64,000 bases of DNA from Shinisaurus crocodilurus (GCA_021292165.1 CM037876.1:282074521-282138520), one strand, 5' to 3'. Numbered from the stretch's first letter, positions 12,317 through 22,984 are shown. Made by a program: numbers and translations. Notes: generated by a model from the sequence alone, not told the origin.

Positions 12317-12567
12317 CAGTAATACCTTGGATTACAAGTAACTTGGTTTGAGAGCGTTTTGCAAGACAAGCAAAATTTTTAATATTTATTTAATTTTTTT
12401 TACTTGATATACAAGCGACGTCTTGCAATACAAGTATACTGTAGTACGGCTTAAATTAAAAATCTCTGTACAAATTTTTTTGGGGGGATTTCGTTTTGAT
12501 ATAAGAGTGTTTTGGATTACAAGCACGTTTCCGGAACGAATTATGCTCTCAATCCAAGGCATGACTG
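12317..12567 (+). mobile_element. TA-flanked mariner-like MITE, copy 1
   Basis: The element starts CAGTAATACCTTGGATTAC and ends AATCCAAGGCATGACTG, giving inverted termini. TA dinucleotides lie directly outside at 12315-12316 and 12568-12569, the Tc1/mariner target duplication. A second inner inverted pair (CTTGCAATACAAG and similar) supports a hairpin. A related copy in the opposite orientation is at 56327-56585. Confidence 0.8.
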
Positions 12568-12930
12568 TAAACTGCTATTTTTCTTTTTGAACCTCCGGAT
12601 TTTACGCAGACTACACCCGCAAGGTTTGCTGTAGCTCTTAGTTCTTTTTCTTCATTTGCATCTCTTTTTTCCCCCTGGACAACTTACTGACACATGCAAG
12701 TGCTTGTGTTCACTGAGGAAACACAATGCAAAAGGGAATCATGATGTGAGGATGTGCTTTTTCCTTCTCCCAAGCTGTTTCATGCTAGGGACTGTCTTGT
12801 TTTTACTGATCTAGGAGCCTTTTTGGCTGAAATAAAGAAATAAATCGCACATGCACTTGTGCATGTCAGTAACCTGGGCAAGAAACAAAACAAAACAAAA
12901 CAAGATGCAAATAACAAAAGGAACTAAAAG

Positions 12931-13130
12931 CAGTAGAGGCCGGTGGCTCCAATGTCCGCAGGGCTGTGTATCCACTCCGGATTTTAGTCTGAATTTTAAG
13001 GGAGCTATCCATGGTGCTGAACCCTAGCTCCAAAATAGGTTTGGCACCATGGATAACTCCTTAAAAGTTCAGAGTAAAATCTGGCATGGATACATAGCCC
13101 CACTGACATTGGAGCCACCAGCCTCCACTA
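12931..13130 (+). mobile_element. 200-bp hairpin hAT-like MITE with perfect 8-bp duplication
   Basis: Termini CAGTAGAGGCCGGTGGCTCC and its imperfect complement ending in CCTCCACTA enclose a nearly palindromic interior (CCATGGTGCTGAACC and GGTTTGGCACCATGG). The 8 bases ACTAAAAG occur immediately on both sides (12923-12930 and 13131-13138). The 8-bp duplication points to hAT. A diverged copy lies at 57984-58194. Confidence 0.85.
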
Positions 13131-13400
13131 ACTAAAAGCTACAGCAAACTGCGCATGAGCCAATTACGGAATTAGTTTTGGAAATTCTCCACATTAAATC
13201 CAAAAAAAGAGAGAACAAAACACCAGGCAGAGTGATAGGTGGAATGGGAAGCATCTATTCATCCCTAATTATGACCTTTGGGGAATCACCAAAGACACAT
13301 TAGCATGAGGCACATTTCAGTCAATTGATAAATCCCAGGACATCACCAAAGTGCTTTGAACAAGGGGTATGATCCAGCCAAACGTACAATCCTATATTTG

Positions 13401-13548
13401 ACTACTCAGCTTGTCTGAGCGTGGAAAGCTAAGCAGGGTCAGGCCTGATTATTTCTTGGATGGGAGACCCCTCCTCTAGTTTCCTGCATTGAGCAGGGTG
13501 TTGGACTCGATGGCCTTGTAGGCCCCTTCAAACTCTATGATCTATGAA
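13401..13548 (+). mobile_element. 5S-rRNA-headed SINE with CR1-like tail, copy 1
   Basis: The head matches the 3' half of vertebrate 5S rRNA: AAAGCTAAGCAGGGTCAGG (A-box region), then TTGGATGGGAGACC (C-box region). The tail GTTGGACTCGATGGCCTTGT and TAGGCCCCTTC equals the complement of the CR1 3' end at 46672 and 47426, then TCTATGAA repeats. The head should hold an internal RNA polymerase III promoter and the tail should be recognised by CR1 machinery. It is a mobile element, not a 5S gene. Confidence 0.85.
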
Positions 13549-13578
13549 TAAGCCCATTAAGTTCAGTAGTACTTATAC

Positions 13579-13733
13579 TCATGTACGAACAAAAGAAGAA
13601 CCCTGCTGGATCAGACCAAAGGCCTATCTAGTCTAGCATTCTGCCGATGAAAAGCCCTGAAACAGGATATGAGAAAACAGCACCTTCCTGCTCATGTTCC
13701 CCACCAACTGAGATTGAAAGGCATACTGCCTCA
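13579..13733 (-). mobile_element. CR1-family LINE 3' end
   Basis: AAGAAGAACCCTGCTGGATC and TAGTCTAGCATTCTG are the complement of the terminal block at 7740-7834. The continuation to the ACTGAGATTGAAAGGCATAC segment also matches the copy at 60707. Non-coding. Confidence 0.7.
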
Positions 13734-14127
13734 TAGGGATGGGCGAATGAGCGATGTTCAAGATCGCCAGGATTCTCTGAACACTGTCTCACTGCTCATC
13801 TTGTGCCCAGTTCCCATTTGCATTTGCAGTCACCACTCGCTCTGTGCGAATTGCGCAAATCAAGCAGTGATCGAATGTGAAATCTGTGCAACTTTCCTCC
13901 ATATACTAAAGCAGGGTTGATTCAGACTACGGGGGAACATTGTGCAAATTAGGAAATTTGTGCAAACCAAACTGGGAAAGTTGCGCAAATCGGATGTTAG
14001 CACATGTTCAGCACTTTATGAATCTTTTCCAGCAGACACGTACTCATCCTCATGATTGCTTTCAGGGCTTTGAATGGAGCATGCTCACATGTTTTGCAAG
14101 CAAAAACAAAATTCTCATACATCCCTA
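13734..14127 (+). mobile_element. Possible hAT-like non-autonomous element
   Basis: It starts TAGGGATGGGCGAATGAG and ends CTCATACATCCCTA, giving complementary TAGGGATG termini like the elements at 1510 and 9664. It interrupts the CR1 end. The outside 8 bases do not match well, so the right boundary is uncertain. Frames at 13669-14179 fall in it and are not considered genes. Confidence 0.45.
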
Positions 14128-14311
14128 CGTAAGCAGTCCAAGTTGGTGGCATCATTACAGTGTACGATTGCATCCTTAAGCACTTGGAAGACCCTCTGAT
14201 GGAAGACTTAAACGTGGGACCTGTGGTTTTGTTTAAGTTACCTTGTAAAGCACCATGCATGCATATCAGTTCATCAACATCATCATCAATAATTCAATTG
14301 AAATTAAGTCT

Positions 14312-14760
14312 TTTAGGGTGCAATCCTATGGGGATACCCGTAACCCTCCAAACTCGGAGCATTACAGGCATCCTATGGAAGGCAGGAGGAGCGTGGAGGC
14401 AAAGGTCAGCTCCGCGCTCCTCTCTCAATGCAAAGTACTTAGATGGCTGATTTCAGCTGTCTAAGTGCGGCACTTCAGAGCAGGAGGGAAGGAGGTTGAG
14501 GCACCACCAGGGTACCTCATATCTTGGTGGTGCCAGTCTCCTCTACTAACTGCCCCCAAAAGTCCTTCTCCGAGTTTGATCTTGCAACCTCGGAGAAGCA
14601 ACCAGCATGGTTCTTTCCATGCTGGCTGTGAGGGGGGAGAGGGGGATCCAAGCGTGGATCCCCAGCTACGGTCAGAGCAATTTTCCAACCTCGTAGCTGG
14701 GAATCTGAACAATCCTATGGCCATCTAGACACTGTCTAGCAGCCATAGGATTGCGCCATA
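14312..14760 (+). mobile_element. Hairpin MITE, family C (GCAATCCTATGG ends), copy 1
   Basis: Terminal AGGGTGCAATCCTATGG and the complementary CCATAGGATTGCGCC bound a GC-richer interior. That interior contains CTCGGAG and CAGCATGGTTCTTTCCATGC segments shared with copies at 33385, 45655 and 57955. Open frames on both strands (14160-14728) are palindrome shadows. Confidence 0.65.
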
Positions 14761-14789
14761 AATCTATTAGTTTAACTGAATTGTCATTA

Positions 14790-15250
14790 ACCTGAACATA
14801 TTCATTTTTATTTATTTATTATTTGTATGTATGAGACACCTATCAAATAAATTCCCTAGACAACATATTATAAACATTTTTAAAAGAAAGCGATAATGCA
14901 TGGTCTAACAAAATCTGAAAACATTAACAAACATCAGTGAAAGTCAACACTAAAAATAATGCAAGAACAACGCAGTAAAAGGTGATACACAAGTCAATAT
15001 GTTGGCTGAGGCATGCTGGGAATCGTAGGACTTTTTTTTTCCTGTCTAAACATGCATAGGATTGCACCCTTAAGAGCTAAAACCACCAAAGTGTCATAGG
15101 GATTAAAATAACAAAAAATTAAAAGGAGAAGAAAAAAGTCTTCATCTGGCACCAAAAGCAATACAATGTTGGCACCAGATGAACCAGGGGAGAGCATTCC
15201 CATGACCAGGGGCACCAGTGAGAAAGGTCTCCCTAGCAGCTACCTTTCAA
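14790..15250 (-). mobile_element. LINE 3' end (L3/CR1-like) with an inner insertion
   Basis: An AT-rich tail with TTATTTATTATTTG (from 14800) and an A-rich block lead to AAGTCTTCATCTGGCACC, AGATGAACCAGGG and GAGAAAGGTCTCCCTAGC. These match the minus-strand LINE end at 33725-34210. A piece at about 15000-15075 (GCATGCTGGGAATCGTAGG, then ACATGCATAGGATTGCACCC) is an inserted short element of the type at 61333-61440. Confidence 0.6.
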
Positions 15251-16436
15251 ACATCAGAATATGGCACAGTTTTCTGTATTTCAGAAGTGAATTGGTTTTT
15301 CAGAAAAATTGTTCTAAATTCACAAGTGGGAGCAAAACTATACATTCTCCTGGCAAGAAAACATTCTCTTTTATATGAAGAAAGGAAATAATTCCTGAAT
15401 AATATAACTGTATCTCCACAAGAGAGAAAACAGAGTGTCTCTCTTGCTCTGTAAGATTATCCATCTCACTTGGAGTGGAGCTCAAGATATCTAGGTTTTA
15501 AATTCCTGGCCCTGCACTTAGTGACTCTGGACGAATCATATAATCCTTCGGTGTCTCCATCTGTAAAACAGAGATAATAAATTTCTGCAGCCTACAGGTT
15601 TGATGTAAGTTGGACAGCTCAGTCCTATGAATTGATTGCAACTGCAGCAGCACAGTCAGTGAAATCAGCAAGCCCCATTCCTGGCAAAGAAGTGAGAGCT
15701 GGCTAGGTCTTCCCTGTTTGCCAGGAACCTCCCATCCACTTTGTTACTCTCACATTTCACTGGCACCTGTTTAAACCAGTTTCCATGGCATCTCCAGGCT
15801 GGAAAGGAGTAGAGGAATCCTGTGCCCTCCCCATCTCTGAACAAATGGGATAGCAACGAGAACGGTGTGGTCACTGGCCAGATACGAGTGTCATCAAAGC
15901 CCAGCACAACTTTGAGAGATGGGACTTTGTTCCGAAAGAACACATCAAAGCCTCTGCTTGTTAGGTAAGAGCTCACTGCAAAGTGTGCTTTCCAAATGAA
16001 TGTCCAGCTTTGCTTACATGATGATTCAGTGTTGCCTTCATGGCCGTCTGTTCTGCAAGGGTTTTGTGAGAACTGGATGAAACTAGAAATGGACAAGATG
16101 TCCTAATTTAATTTCCAATTGTTATATTTTCATCTGCTGTGGCATATTTTTCTTTGCATGCCAACTCCAGAGGCCCTGCGTAACCTGAACCGTCAACTAT
16201 TTCTCTGATCAGTCTACTCAGTCAGTCATTCTGCTTCCTGTATATCACCATTTTTTAGAGATTATATGGAGAGAATCTCTGCAATTCCAGATGGTTGAGG
16301 TCATGGGAATATCATGGAAGGAGCGGCTGATTGGCAGGAGGAAAGAACTCAACTAATGTCAACATTTTAATGTTATTAACGACTTCCATTCCTGTGATTA
16401 TTATCACCCAGATTCTCATCGACAGTGAAAGTGATT
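15251..16436. other. Unassigned DNA with one open frame of 143 codons on the minus strand
   Basis: No repeat recognised. The minus frame 15665-16096 is the longest here that is not inside a repeat. On the minus strand a polypyrimidine-like stretch and CCCTTGCAG precede the frame's body, resembling a splice acceptor. Within it a CAG-GTGCCAGT could be a weak donor near 15770. The product is not recognised. It may be an exon, a decayed retrocopy or chance. Confidence 0.3.
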
Positions 16437-16757
16437 AAGGGTGCAATCCTAAAGCTGGTCAAAAGCTGGCTGAGCGGGAGTTAGATGTGGCAAATATGCT
16501 GGTCCACCTGAAGAGAGGGAGGCCTGCTGGTTGGACAGCACTTACACCACTGGAGAACCCCCTGGCATGCCTACAGAAAGCTGGTGGTCCTGCTGCCATC
16601 TGTGTTCCACTGGCAGTAGGGTGGGGGGGAAACAGAGTGCATTTGAGGCTGAAGATCCAAAGAATCCCAAGCTCCCTCATTCCCCTGACATCTTCCCCCA
16701 AAAAGCCCTCAATTATACCAGCCCTGGAGCTGAAATAGTTAATTATCTTCCTCTGAC
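16437..16757. other. Partial family C MITE edge plus unassigned DNA
   Basis: AGGGTGCAATCCTAAAGC at 16439 matches a family C terminus. The far end was not located. The overlapping 170-codon and 188-codon frames here read through the tandem duplication next door and are not genes. Confidence 0.4.
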
Positions 16758-16971
16758 CACAATGGGAGGGGGGAAACAAACCCACCACCCCAATACCCAA
16801 AAAAAATTGGTAGGGAAAAGGCGCACATATTCCACCTTCACCCTGTGCACACCAATCCGGCAGAGCACAATGGGAGGGGGGAAACAAACCCACCACCCCA
16901 ATACCAAAAAAAATGGTAGGGAAAAGGCGCACATATTCCACCTTCACCCTGTGCACACCAATCCGGCAGAG
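16758..16971 (+). repeat. 108-bp tandem duplication (two copies)
   Basis: Unit 1 (16758-16865) and unit 2 (16866-16971) both begin CACAATGGGAGGGGGGAAAC and end TCCGGCAGAGC. They differ only by about two bases in an A-run and a T. The near identity indicates a recent local duplication. Confidence 0.9.
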
Positions 16972-17254
16972 CTGGAAGTGGTGGTAGCTCCACCATGGAA
17001 TCTTTCCCCACACAGACACACACAACCCATCCCCCCCACCTAGGATTCTCTGTAACTCTTAAATTCAAATGAATTTTGCCTTTTATAAAACCTTGCCAGA
17101 ATATAAACCCATAATAGGACTATATCCACCAACAGACAACAGTAAGTAAACTCCCCTGCTGAAACCATTAATTGTTAACAAGGGAAAGCTTTGTTCACAG
17201 AAAGGTAAGTCCCCTGAATGATCAGTTGCTGCAGAACAACAGTATGAGAGGGCC

Positions 17255-17372
17255 ATTGTCCTCATGTCCTGCTTGTGGGGCTTCCCAGAGGCATCTGGTT
17301 GGCCACTGTGAGAACAGAATGCTGGACTAGATAGGCCTTTGGTGTGATCCAGCAGGGCTCTTCTTATAACCC
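17255..17372 (+). mobile_element. CR1-family LINE 3' terminus
   Basis: CCTCATGTCCTGCTTGTGGG, AGAATGCTGGACTAGATAGG and GATCCAGCAGGGCTCTTC repeat the terminal block seen at 7710-7834. Only about 120 bp remain. Confidence 0.75.
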
Positions 17373-17379
17373 TATTTCA

Positions 17380-17622
17380 TTATTTATTTATATATTTATT
17401 ACATTGATATCCTGCCTTTTTTTCCTATTGCAAGGAACCCAAAGTGGCTCACATGGTCCTCCTCCATTTTATCCTCACAACAGCCCTGTGAAGTAGGTTA
17501 GGCTGATAGTCAGTGACTGGCCCAGAGTCACCCAGTGAGCTTCACAGCTGAGTGGGAACTAGAACCCAGATCTCTCGAGTCCCAGTCCAGCATTCTAACC
17601 ACTACGCCACACTGGCTCTCAA
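17380..17622 (-). mobile_element. Sauria-type SINE, full length
   Basis: Minus-strand copy. Its TATTTATTA tail is at the left, the CACTGGGTGACT body complement in the middle and the tRNA-like head (complement of ACTACGCCACACTGGC) at the right end. It directly follows a CR1 terminus. Confidence 0.85.
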
Positions 17623-17719
17623 TTCTTATGTTCTTATTTATGCTTCCACTGGTTCATTCTTTTGTTGCTTTACTTTTTTAGCTAAATCAACTTTATCCAG
17701 TTTTAATGCTGGGATAGGA

Positions 17720-17812
17720 ATGACTAATAGGAGGAAGCTGCCTTATACCAAGTCAGATCATTGGTCCATTTCACTCAGTATTGTCAACACTGATTGGCAG
17801 TGACTCTCCAGG
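17720..17812 (-). mobile_element. tRNA-related SINE, left part (interrupted)
   Basis: GGAAGCTGCCTTATACCAAG, GATCATTGGTCCATTTCAC and CAGTGACTCTCCAGG are the body of the SINE found at 21598 and 22640. It is cut at CTCCAGG by the family A MITE and resumes at about 18207. Confidence 0.75.
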
Positions 17813-18206
17813 TAGGGATGTGTGAGGATTTCATTCAGGGGGTGGAAATCCGGTGGACTAGCTGGGCTTCACCCCATAACATAAACTCCATCTCTCTTAC
17901 CTCTTCCCCGCTTGACTCACGTTCTCCCGAGTCATGCCGGGGAAGTGACTTCCGGGTTCCCAGTGGGCCACTGTGTACATAGGAAATGCCTTAAGATACG
18001 CCCAAAGCAGCTGCAGTTTGTGTAAATTGCACAAATTGCAGTCACTTTTGATGTATCTTATCTTACGGCATTTTCTATGTAAACAGCAGCCTGCCGGGAA
18101 CCCGGAAGTTTGGCGAGCAGCACAGTACGCACCCACTTTCAGCCCAGCTCAGTGGGTGCAGCAGCGGCGTATGCCAAGCTGGAGGAGGGTCAGATCTCAG
18201 TGGGTC
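17813..18206 (+). mobile_element. Hairpin hAT-like MITE, family A, copy 2
   Basis: Starts TAGGGATGTGTGAGGATTTC. The central hairpin spans 17949-18108 with CTTCCGGGTTCC and its complement. CTCCAGG occurs directly on both sides (17806-17812 and about 18219-18225, allowing for an uncertain right end), fitting an insertion duplication into the SINE. The 226-codon frame at 17973-18653 crosses the MITE, SINE and LINE remnants and is not a gene. Confidence 0.7.
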
Positions 18207-18212
18207 GCCTAC

Positions 18213-18270
18213 TGCCAACTCCAGGGTTTCACAGAGGAGTCTTCCCAAGCCCTCCCTGGAGAGGCCCGGG
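18213..18270 (-). mobile_element. tRNA-related SINE, right part (interrupted)
   Basis: CTCCAGGGTTTCACAGAGG, GTCTTCCCAAGCCCTCCCTG and GAGAGGCC continue the SINE that stops at 17812. The tRNA-like head beyond this is lost. Confidence 0.6.
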
Positions 18271-18284
18271 CCCAAACAGTTGCC

Positions 18285-18520
18285 TACTGCTGTCCTAGAT
18301 CTAAGCCACTTAGGGCTTTAAATATCATAAGAGCCCTCGCGAATGTGGCCTGGAAACACGTGAGAAGCCAGTGGATCTTTTGCAGATTTGGTGTAACATG
18401 TTCCTCATGTGCAGCCCTAGACAACAACCATTTTCTAGATCCACTGAAGTTTCCATGTCATCTAAAAGGGCAGCTCCATGTAGACCATATTATAAGTATT
18501 AGTGGCACTAGCCCCTTTTC
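18285..18520 (-). mobile_element. L3/CR1-like LINE 3' region fragment
   Basis: TTAGGGCTTTAAATATCATA, GAAGCCAGTGGATCTTTTGC, GGTGTAACATG and GGCAGCTCCATGTAGACC follow the same order as the better preserved copy at 30440-30700. The LINE family is the one interrupted by the Ngaro-like element. Confidence 0.6.
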
Positions 18521-18660
18521 AGACATTCTAATGAACATGTTGGCGGGGGAGAGCAGAACCACAGTGGCAGGCCACAACCCCAGACAATGTCCATTTATGG
18601 GTGCAGAGCGGGTTAACATGACCCTGCCTCCTCCCCGCCCACCGCCCCCATAAACCACAC
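18521..18660. repeat. Possible short DNA-element remnant
   Basis: CCCCTTTTCAGACATTCTAATG and a later GGGTGCAGAGCGGGTTAAC with C-rich ends resemble MITE pieces, but paired termini were not found. Confidence 0.25.
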
Positions 18661-19970
18661 GTATTACTTACAACATCTGAAAGAGGCTCTTGCAACCAAT
18701 CGTAGATTGTTTGCTACAGACACAGTCTGTTGTGTGTAACTCTTTCTATGTCTATGACATTATTACTAGACAAAGGTAGGAAAGGGATGGCTGAAAGAAA
18801 TGCGCCTATGTGATTGCATCAGTCCTTGTAGTGTTTTCCCCGTGATAGACCCAAACGTGCAGCTTGGAAAGTATGTCCTTTGCTTGGCAGAAAAGGATGC
18901 TGACAAATCCAAGGACAAAGCAAAATAAACCCACGAGAGCTATTCTGAGCTCTCAGTGCAAACAGAATCTGTCTTCTTAGTGTAATGTGCCCTAATGTTA
19001 TGCAGGCTTGTTTGGCATTGTTATAGCTTGGCCTAGACTTTGGCCTCACTAACCATAAACTCCTGCAGGAGCTGGACCTCTTACAGTGGACGGCCATGCC
19101 CAGTTCAAGGTTTGCTCAATGTTGGTGAAGCTTCTGCTATCAGTACTGCCACATTATCTTTGACTGGTACAGAGCGGTTTTCCTAATAGCAACGAGAGCC
19201 CCTTCCCGTTCTAGCTGGGCTCGCTTCATTTCTGCAGAGCCACCATGAAAGGAAAGCTGCATATAATTGTACCTGCTCGGTGCAACGCCTTTGAGCACCA
19301 CAGCCAAGGCCTGACTGGGAAGGCAAAGCTATGTAGAGCGTGGATATTGTGTTTTCCTAAATCTTTGCCAGCCTGTTCCGGATCTCCCTGGTCAGGGCAG
19401 GATGTCTGCAGTCATTTCGGGTCTTCTAACAAGATCATCTCGGTGTTGCCAAGCTCAAGCATAAAAAAGCCACCAGAGCAATTTTGGCTGGTTTGATTGT
19501 TGCCGGCATAAAATTTTAAAAAGCTACTCAGAATATTTTCCTTATTTCCAAGCCAGAAGCTAGCATATGAGGATAAATTTGCTATTACCTGATATGGTTA
19601 TGAATCTTATGTAATAATGTTCCGCCACACATTTGTAAATCTGTCTGTCTGTCCACTGCCTCTTTCTCAGCCAGTGTGGGCGGGAAAGATAACAATCAGA
19701 AAGCTGAGGGAAGGGAAGACAATGGGTGATTTGGGGCAAAACTGTAAGCTACTGGGAGAGAGCCCCACAAATATATTGGGAAATGCGCTGGGAAATAGTA
19801 CAGCTTTCCCCTGCTTTAGGAAGGCACCAGTGCTATTGTAGCTTCAGCACACATTGCTCTAATCCCCAGTCTCATCTCAGACCTATTTGCATGTTTAGCA
19901 ATTAGCATACCTCACACTAAGAAAAGGGGCAAACATGTCCATGCTTAGCAGGCCTGAATCAAGAATGAAG
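18661..19970. other. Unassigned non-coding DNA
   Basis: The stretch lacks obvious repeats, including 18810-19100, where a minus frame of 92 codons occurs. It may be unique, possibly conserved sequence, but no product or RNA is recognised. Confidence 0.4.
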
Positions 19971-19974
19971 TTAT

Positions 19975-20065
19975 TTATTTATTATTTATTTATTATATTT
20001 ATACCTCGCCTTTTTTCCTGCAAGAAACCCAAGGCGGCTTACATAATCCTCCTCCTCTATAGAGG
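19975..20065 (-). mobile_element. Sauria-type SINE tail fragment
   Basis: TTATATTTATACCTCGCC, TTTTTTCCTGCAAGAAACCC and AAGGCGGCTTACATAATCC are the complement of the Sauria or Bov-B tail. The tRNA-like head is missing. Confidence 0.7.
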
Positions 20066-20469
20066 TGAACAACAACCAGCCCACTACTCCAGTTCATACA
20101 CAATACCACCATTTGGTGGCCACTTCTCTTTCACAGTGTAATAAGGAGATGTAAATTGTACACATATGTATAGTGCTTTCCTTTCAGTGGGTGATTAAAA
20201 TAGGCTAAGACAGGCAAATAGTTAAAATCAAAAATTCTTTCATCCATATGGTCCCTACCCCTTTCACAATCTAACTCTAGTTTCCTGTACTAGCACCAAA
20301 CCTGGTGCTAGGGCAGGTACTAGCACCTGCAATTGTGGTTATTTGTGTATGTGTACGTATATAGCACTCAAATACTTCTGCTTTGGTGAACTGCAGCACC
20401 AATGTTTTTCCAAGCAGTTTTTACTAAGTACAAATAAACTTGCCTTTGTTTTCTTTTGGGGTGTGTGCA

Positions 20470-20805
20470 TGTGTTTTGTATTTTTCCAATCCTAAATTCA
20501 TTCAGTTCCATTTCTGCATCAGGCTGCATGAAAAATCGTGCAAATTTGCATGCCTATTCCTCCTAATATCATGCATTTTAGCATGATATTTTCACAAATA
20601 TATGCATATTTGTGCACACATTTCCCTAATATTCACATTTTTATAAGCGTTTTTTTATTTTTTTTGTAATCAGAATGGCATTGCGAAATTTGGAGATGTG
20701 AGTATATCGATCAATAACTGCGTTTCGGTTCGTGTATTGGTTTGGGAAGTATAAATTAGGTCGGTTCACATTAAAATGTGAATCGAACAAATTTCTCTCC
20801 CATCT
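20470..20805. repeat. AT-rich dispersed repeat with TGCATATTTGTG motifs
   Basis: Repeated ATGCATATTTGTGC, TTTCCCTAATATTCAC and a terminal TTCACATTAAAATGTGAATC (self-complementary) also occur at 41085-41510, about 39870-40030 and 59080-60225. A DNA-element origin is likely, with undefined ends. Confidence 0.45.
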
Positions 20806-21590
20806 CTAAATTTATTAACACAATGCATATTCCAAATTGGGTCATTATGAACTTTGGCATCATTACTAGTTCAGTCAGCAGGTGGAGAGAGTACTGTTTT
20901 TGAATGTTCCCTATGCAGAAAAAGAAAAAAAAGCTCTCAGTGAGAAGAAAATTAGCACAACAGGAAGAAGGGTGCTTTCTGCCCACCCCACTTGCAGAGG
21001 TAAAGCCCTTTCTACTACCTCAGGCCTCTGCCCCATTATTCCCATCTCACTCTGCTACATGTGTAGATCCTGCCCTTTGCAGGAGACCACAAATGCGACA
21101 AATGAAATGGAAGAATTACTGTCGAGCCAAACATTCTCTGCTTGGATTTCAGGGGGCACAGTGTGGGGAGGGAGAAGGGGCCACAGTTTGCTAACAAACT
21201 TCAGGGGCAAGGAGGGCTGACGTTTTGGGGAAACTCACCACTACTTCTGGAGCTCTCCCCACCCCCAACAATGCTACAAAAACACTATGTAGCATCACTC
21301 TGACAAGGGCTTCTGATGGGGGAAATGCAGTGCCAAGTAATGGCTGCCATTCCCCCCCCCCAAATTCTCCCCCATCAGAGGGATGCTCTTTTGGGAGGGG
21401 GGGAAATGTTATCTGCCAGCCAGCAATCACCAGGAGAAGATCCAGCACCAGTGAGTTTCACTTCCCCCCCAAATATCTATTTCTCCCTCCCTCAAATTGC
21501 AGGAAATGCCCCCATTTCACTGCCTACAAATGGAGAAGTGAAGTCTAGGGGTATTTCGGCTCAGCCCTAGGGAGAATGCACAATGATGGA
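20806..21590. other. Unassigned GC-richer DNA with small hairpins
   Basis: Overlapping frames on both strands (20882-21570) lack domains. CTGATGGGGGAAAT near 21312 and ATTCTCCCCCATCAG near 21364 form a small inverted repeat. No gene call. Confidence 0.4.
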
Positions 21591-21597
21591 GCAGGCA

Positions 21598-21782
21598 CAG
21601 GGGCTAGTAGAGCACATGCTTTGCATGTGGAAGGTCCGGGTTCGATCCCCGCAGTTCCAGGTAGGGCTGGAAATTTTCCTGCCTGAAACCCTGAAGAGCA
21701 TCTGCCACTCAGTGTCGACAATACTGGACTAGATGGACCAATGGTGTGACTCAGTATAAGGCAGCATCCTGTGCTCCTAAGT
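21598..21782 (+). mobile_element. tRNA-related SINE, full length
   Basis: The head GGGGCTAGTAGAGCACATGC and B box GGGTTCGATCCCCGC are followed by a body with CCTGAAACCCTGAAGAGC, ACTGGACTAGATGGACC and a terminal CAGTATAAGGCAGC. The B box is the best preserved of the copies in this window. The head lacks a foldable acceptor stem, so it is not a tRNA gene. Confidence 0.8.
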
Positions 21783-22639
21783 AGATCAGATTTGTGCTGA
21801 AGCTGCCCAGTTGTGACACAGATAGTTTAAGACAATATCCTTACTGAAAAATATCCTTTTTAAAAAAATCTCTCTTTTCCACTGTAACCACAGTTAACAC
21901 CTTTTAAAAAAATAAAAATATTATGTTCAATAAATTATTTAGAGACCCATTTTGAATGAAGGATGCATAAAATGTAACATTCTGCACTGGAGCACAATAC
22001 ACTTCCTGAATGGCTAAAACATCTCTGATATAAATGACTGAACAATAAGAAAGTCATGAGAACCAAAGATGTGTGGGCACTGAAACATTTCAGGAATGGA
22101 ATAATGCTCCGCTTTCTCTGCTTAGTCTGATGGATGACAGTACGTCTTGAACATTTCTGGACTGAGTGATGGAGAATATGGAAAATCCATTTTAAAAAAT
22201 GCATCGCTTACTCCAAATATTTCACTTAGCATGCAAAGAGTGTGCCCAAATGGGACATAATGTTTCTTTTATTTATGGCAGAATAAAACTACATACACTT
22301 TAGTGAAAAGGGCACCAGTTATAAGCAGTCCCATTCAGAAATTCCTTACAAATGATGGATCATGAGTTCAGGTTTTTTTCTCCGTCGATAGAAGCACATT
22401 TTGTCAAAACCTCTGTTTGCTGTTTCCAGTGATATTTGCGGACATGTTTATAAATAAAAAGAATACTTTCAAGCATTACAAATTATGTGCATTGATTTGG
22501 TAGCCCCAAAGTAAGAACGCCTGTATGAAGCAGATGGATTCCTTTGGCTTGAAGATTCGAAGCAGGATCATTAAGACTACATTTACACAGACAAGTTCCA
22601 ATCATGCAAATATGTTTTCTAGTCAAACAGATGAAGCTT
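21783..22639. other. Unassigned AT-rich DNA
   Basis: No element or gene recognised. A minus frame at 21935-22204 has no domain. Confidence 0.45.
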
Positions 22640-22815
22640 TCTTTTACTGAGTCAGACCATGGGTGCATCGAGCCCAGTACTGTTTATCTGACCAGCCATG
22701 GCTCTCCAAGGCCTCACCCAGAGGTCTTTCCCAATCCCAACTCTGCTTTCTGGGTTTAATTGTGGATGCCAGGAATTGAAATTAGGATCTATGGCATACA
22801 CAACATGTGAGCTAT
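22640..22815 (-). mobile_element. tRNA-related SINE, diverged
   Basis: TACTGAGTCAGACCATGGG, CCCAGAGGTCTTTCCCAATC and GCCAGGAATTGAAATTAGG follow the SINE body and B-box complement. More diverged than the 21598 copy. Confidence 0.65.
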
Positions 22816-22984
22816 GCCTCCTCACATTTACAGCCAATGTTATCTCATTCTGTACCTGGACACACACTGAGCAATCCATATTGATGGCTCCAACATAATA
22901 TAAGAATTCTAGGCCTTGGAATATCATTATCTGTCAGCCTCAGTATCCCATCTGTAAAATCACATTAATTGTGTAGAGCCAAGA

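Noticed and set aside
16459..17043. 188- and 170-codon ORFs on opposite strands
   Set aside because: Their length comes from the 108-bp tandem duplication, whose unit is a multiple of three. No domain is present.
17973..18653. 226-codon plus-strand ORF as a gene
   Set aside because: It runs across a MITE, a SINE fragment and a LINE fragment in unrelated frames.
21598..21660. tRNA gene with a good B box
   Set aside because: The sequence continues into a SINE body repeated at five or more other places in the window.
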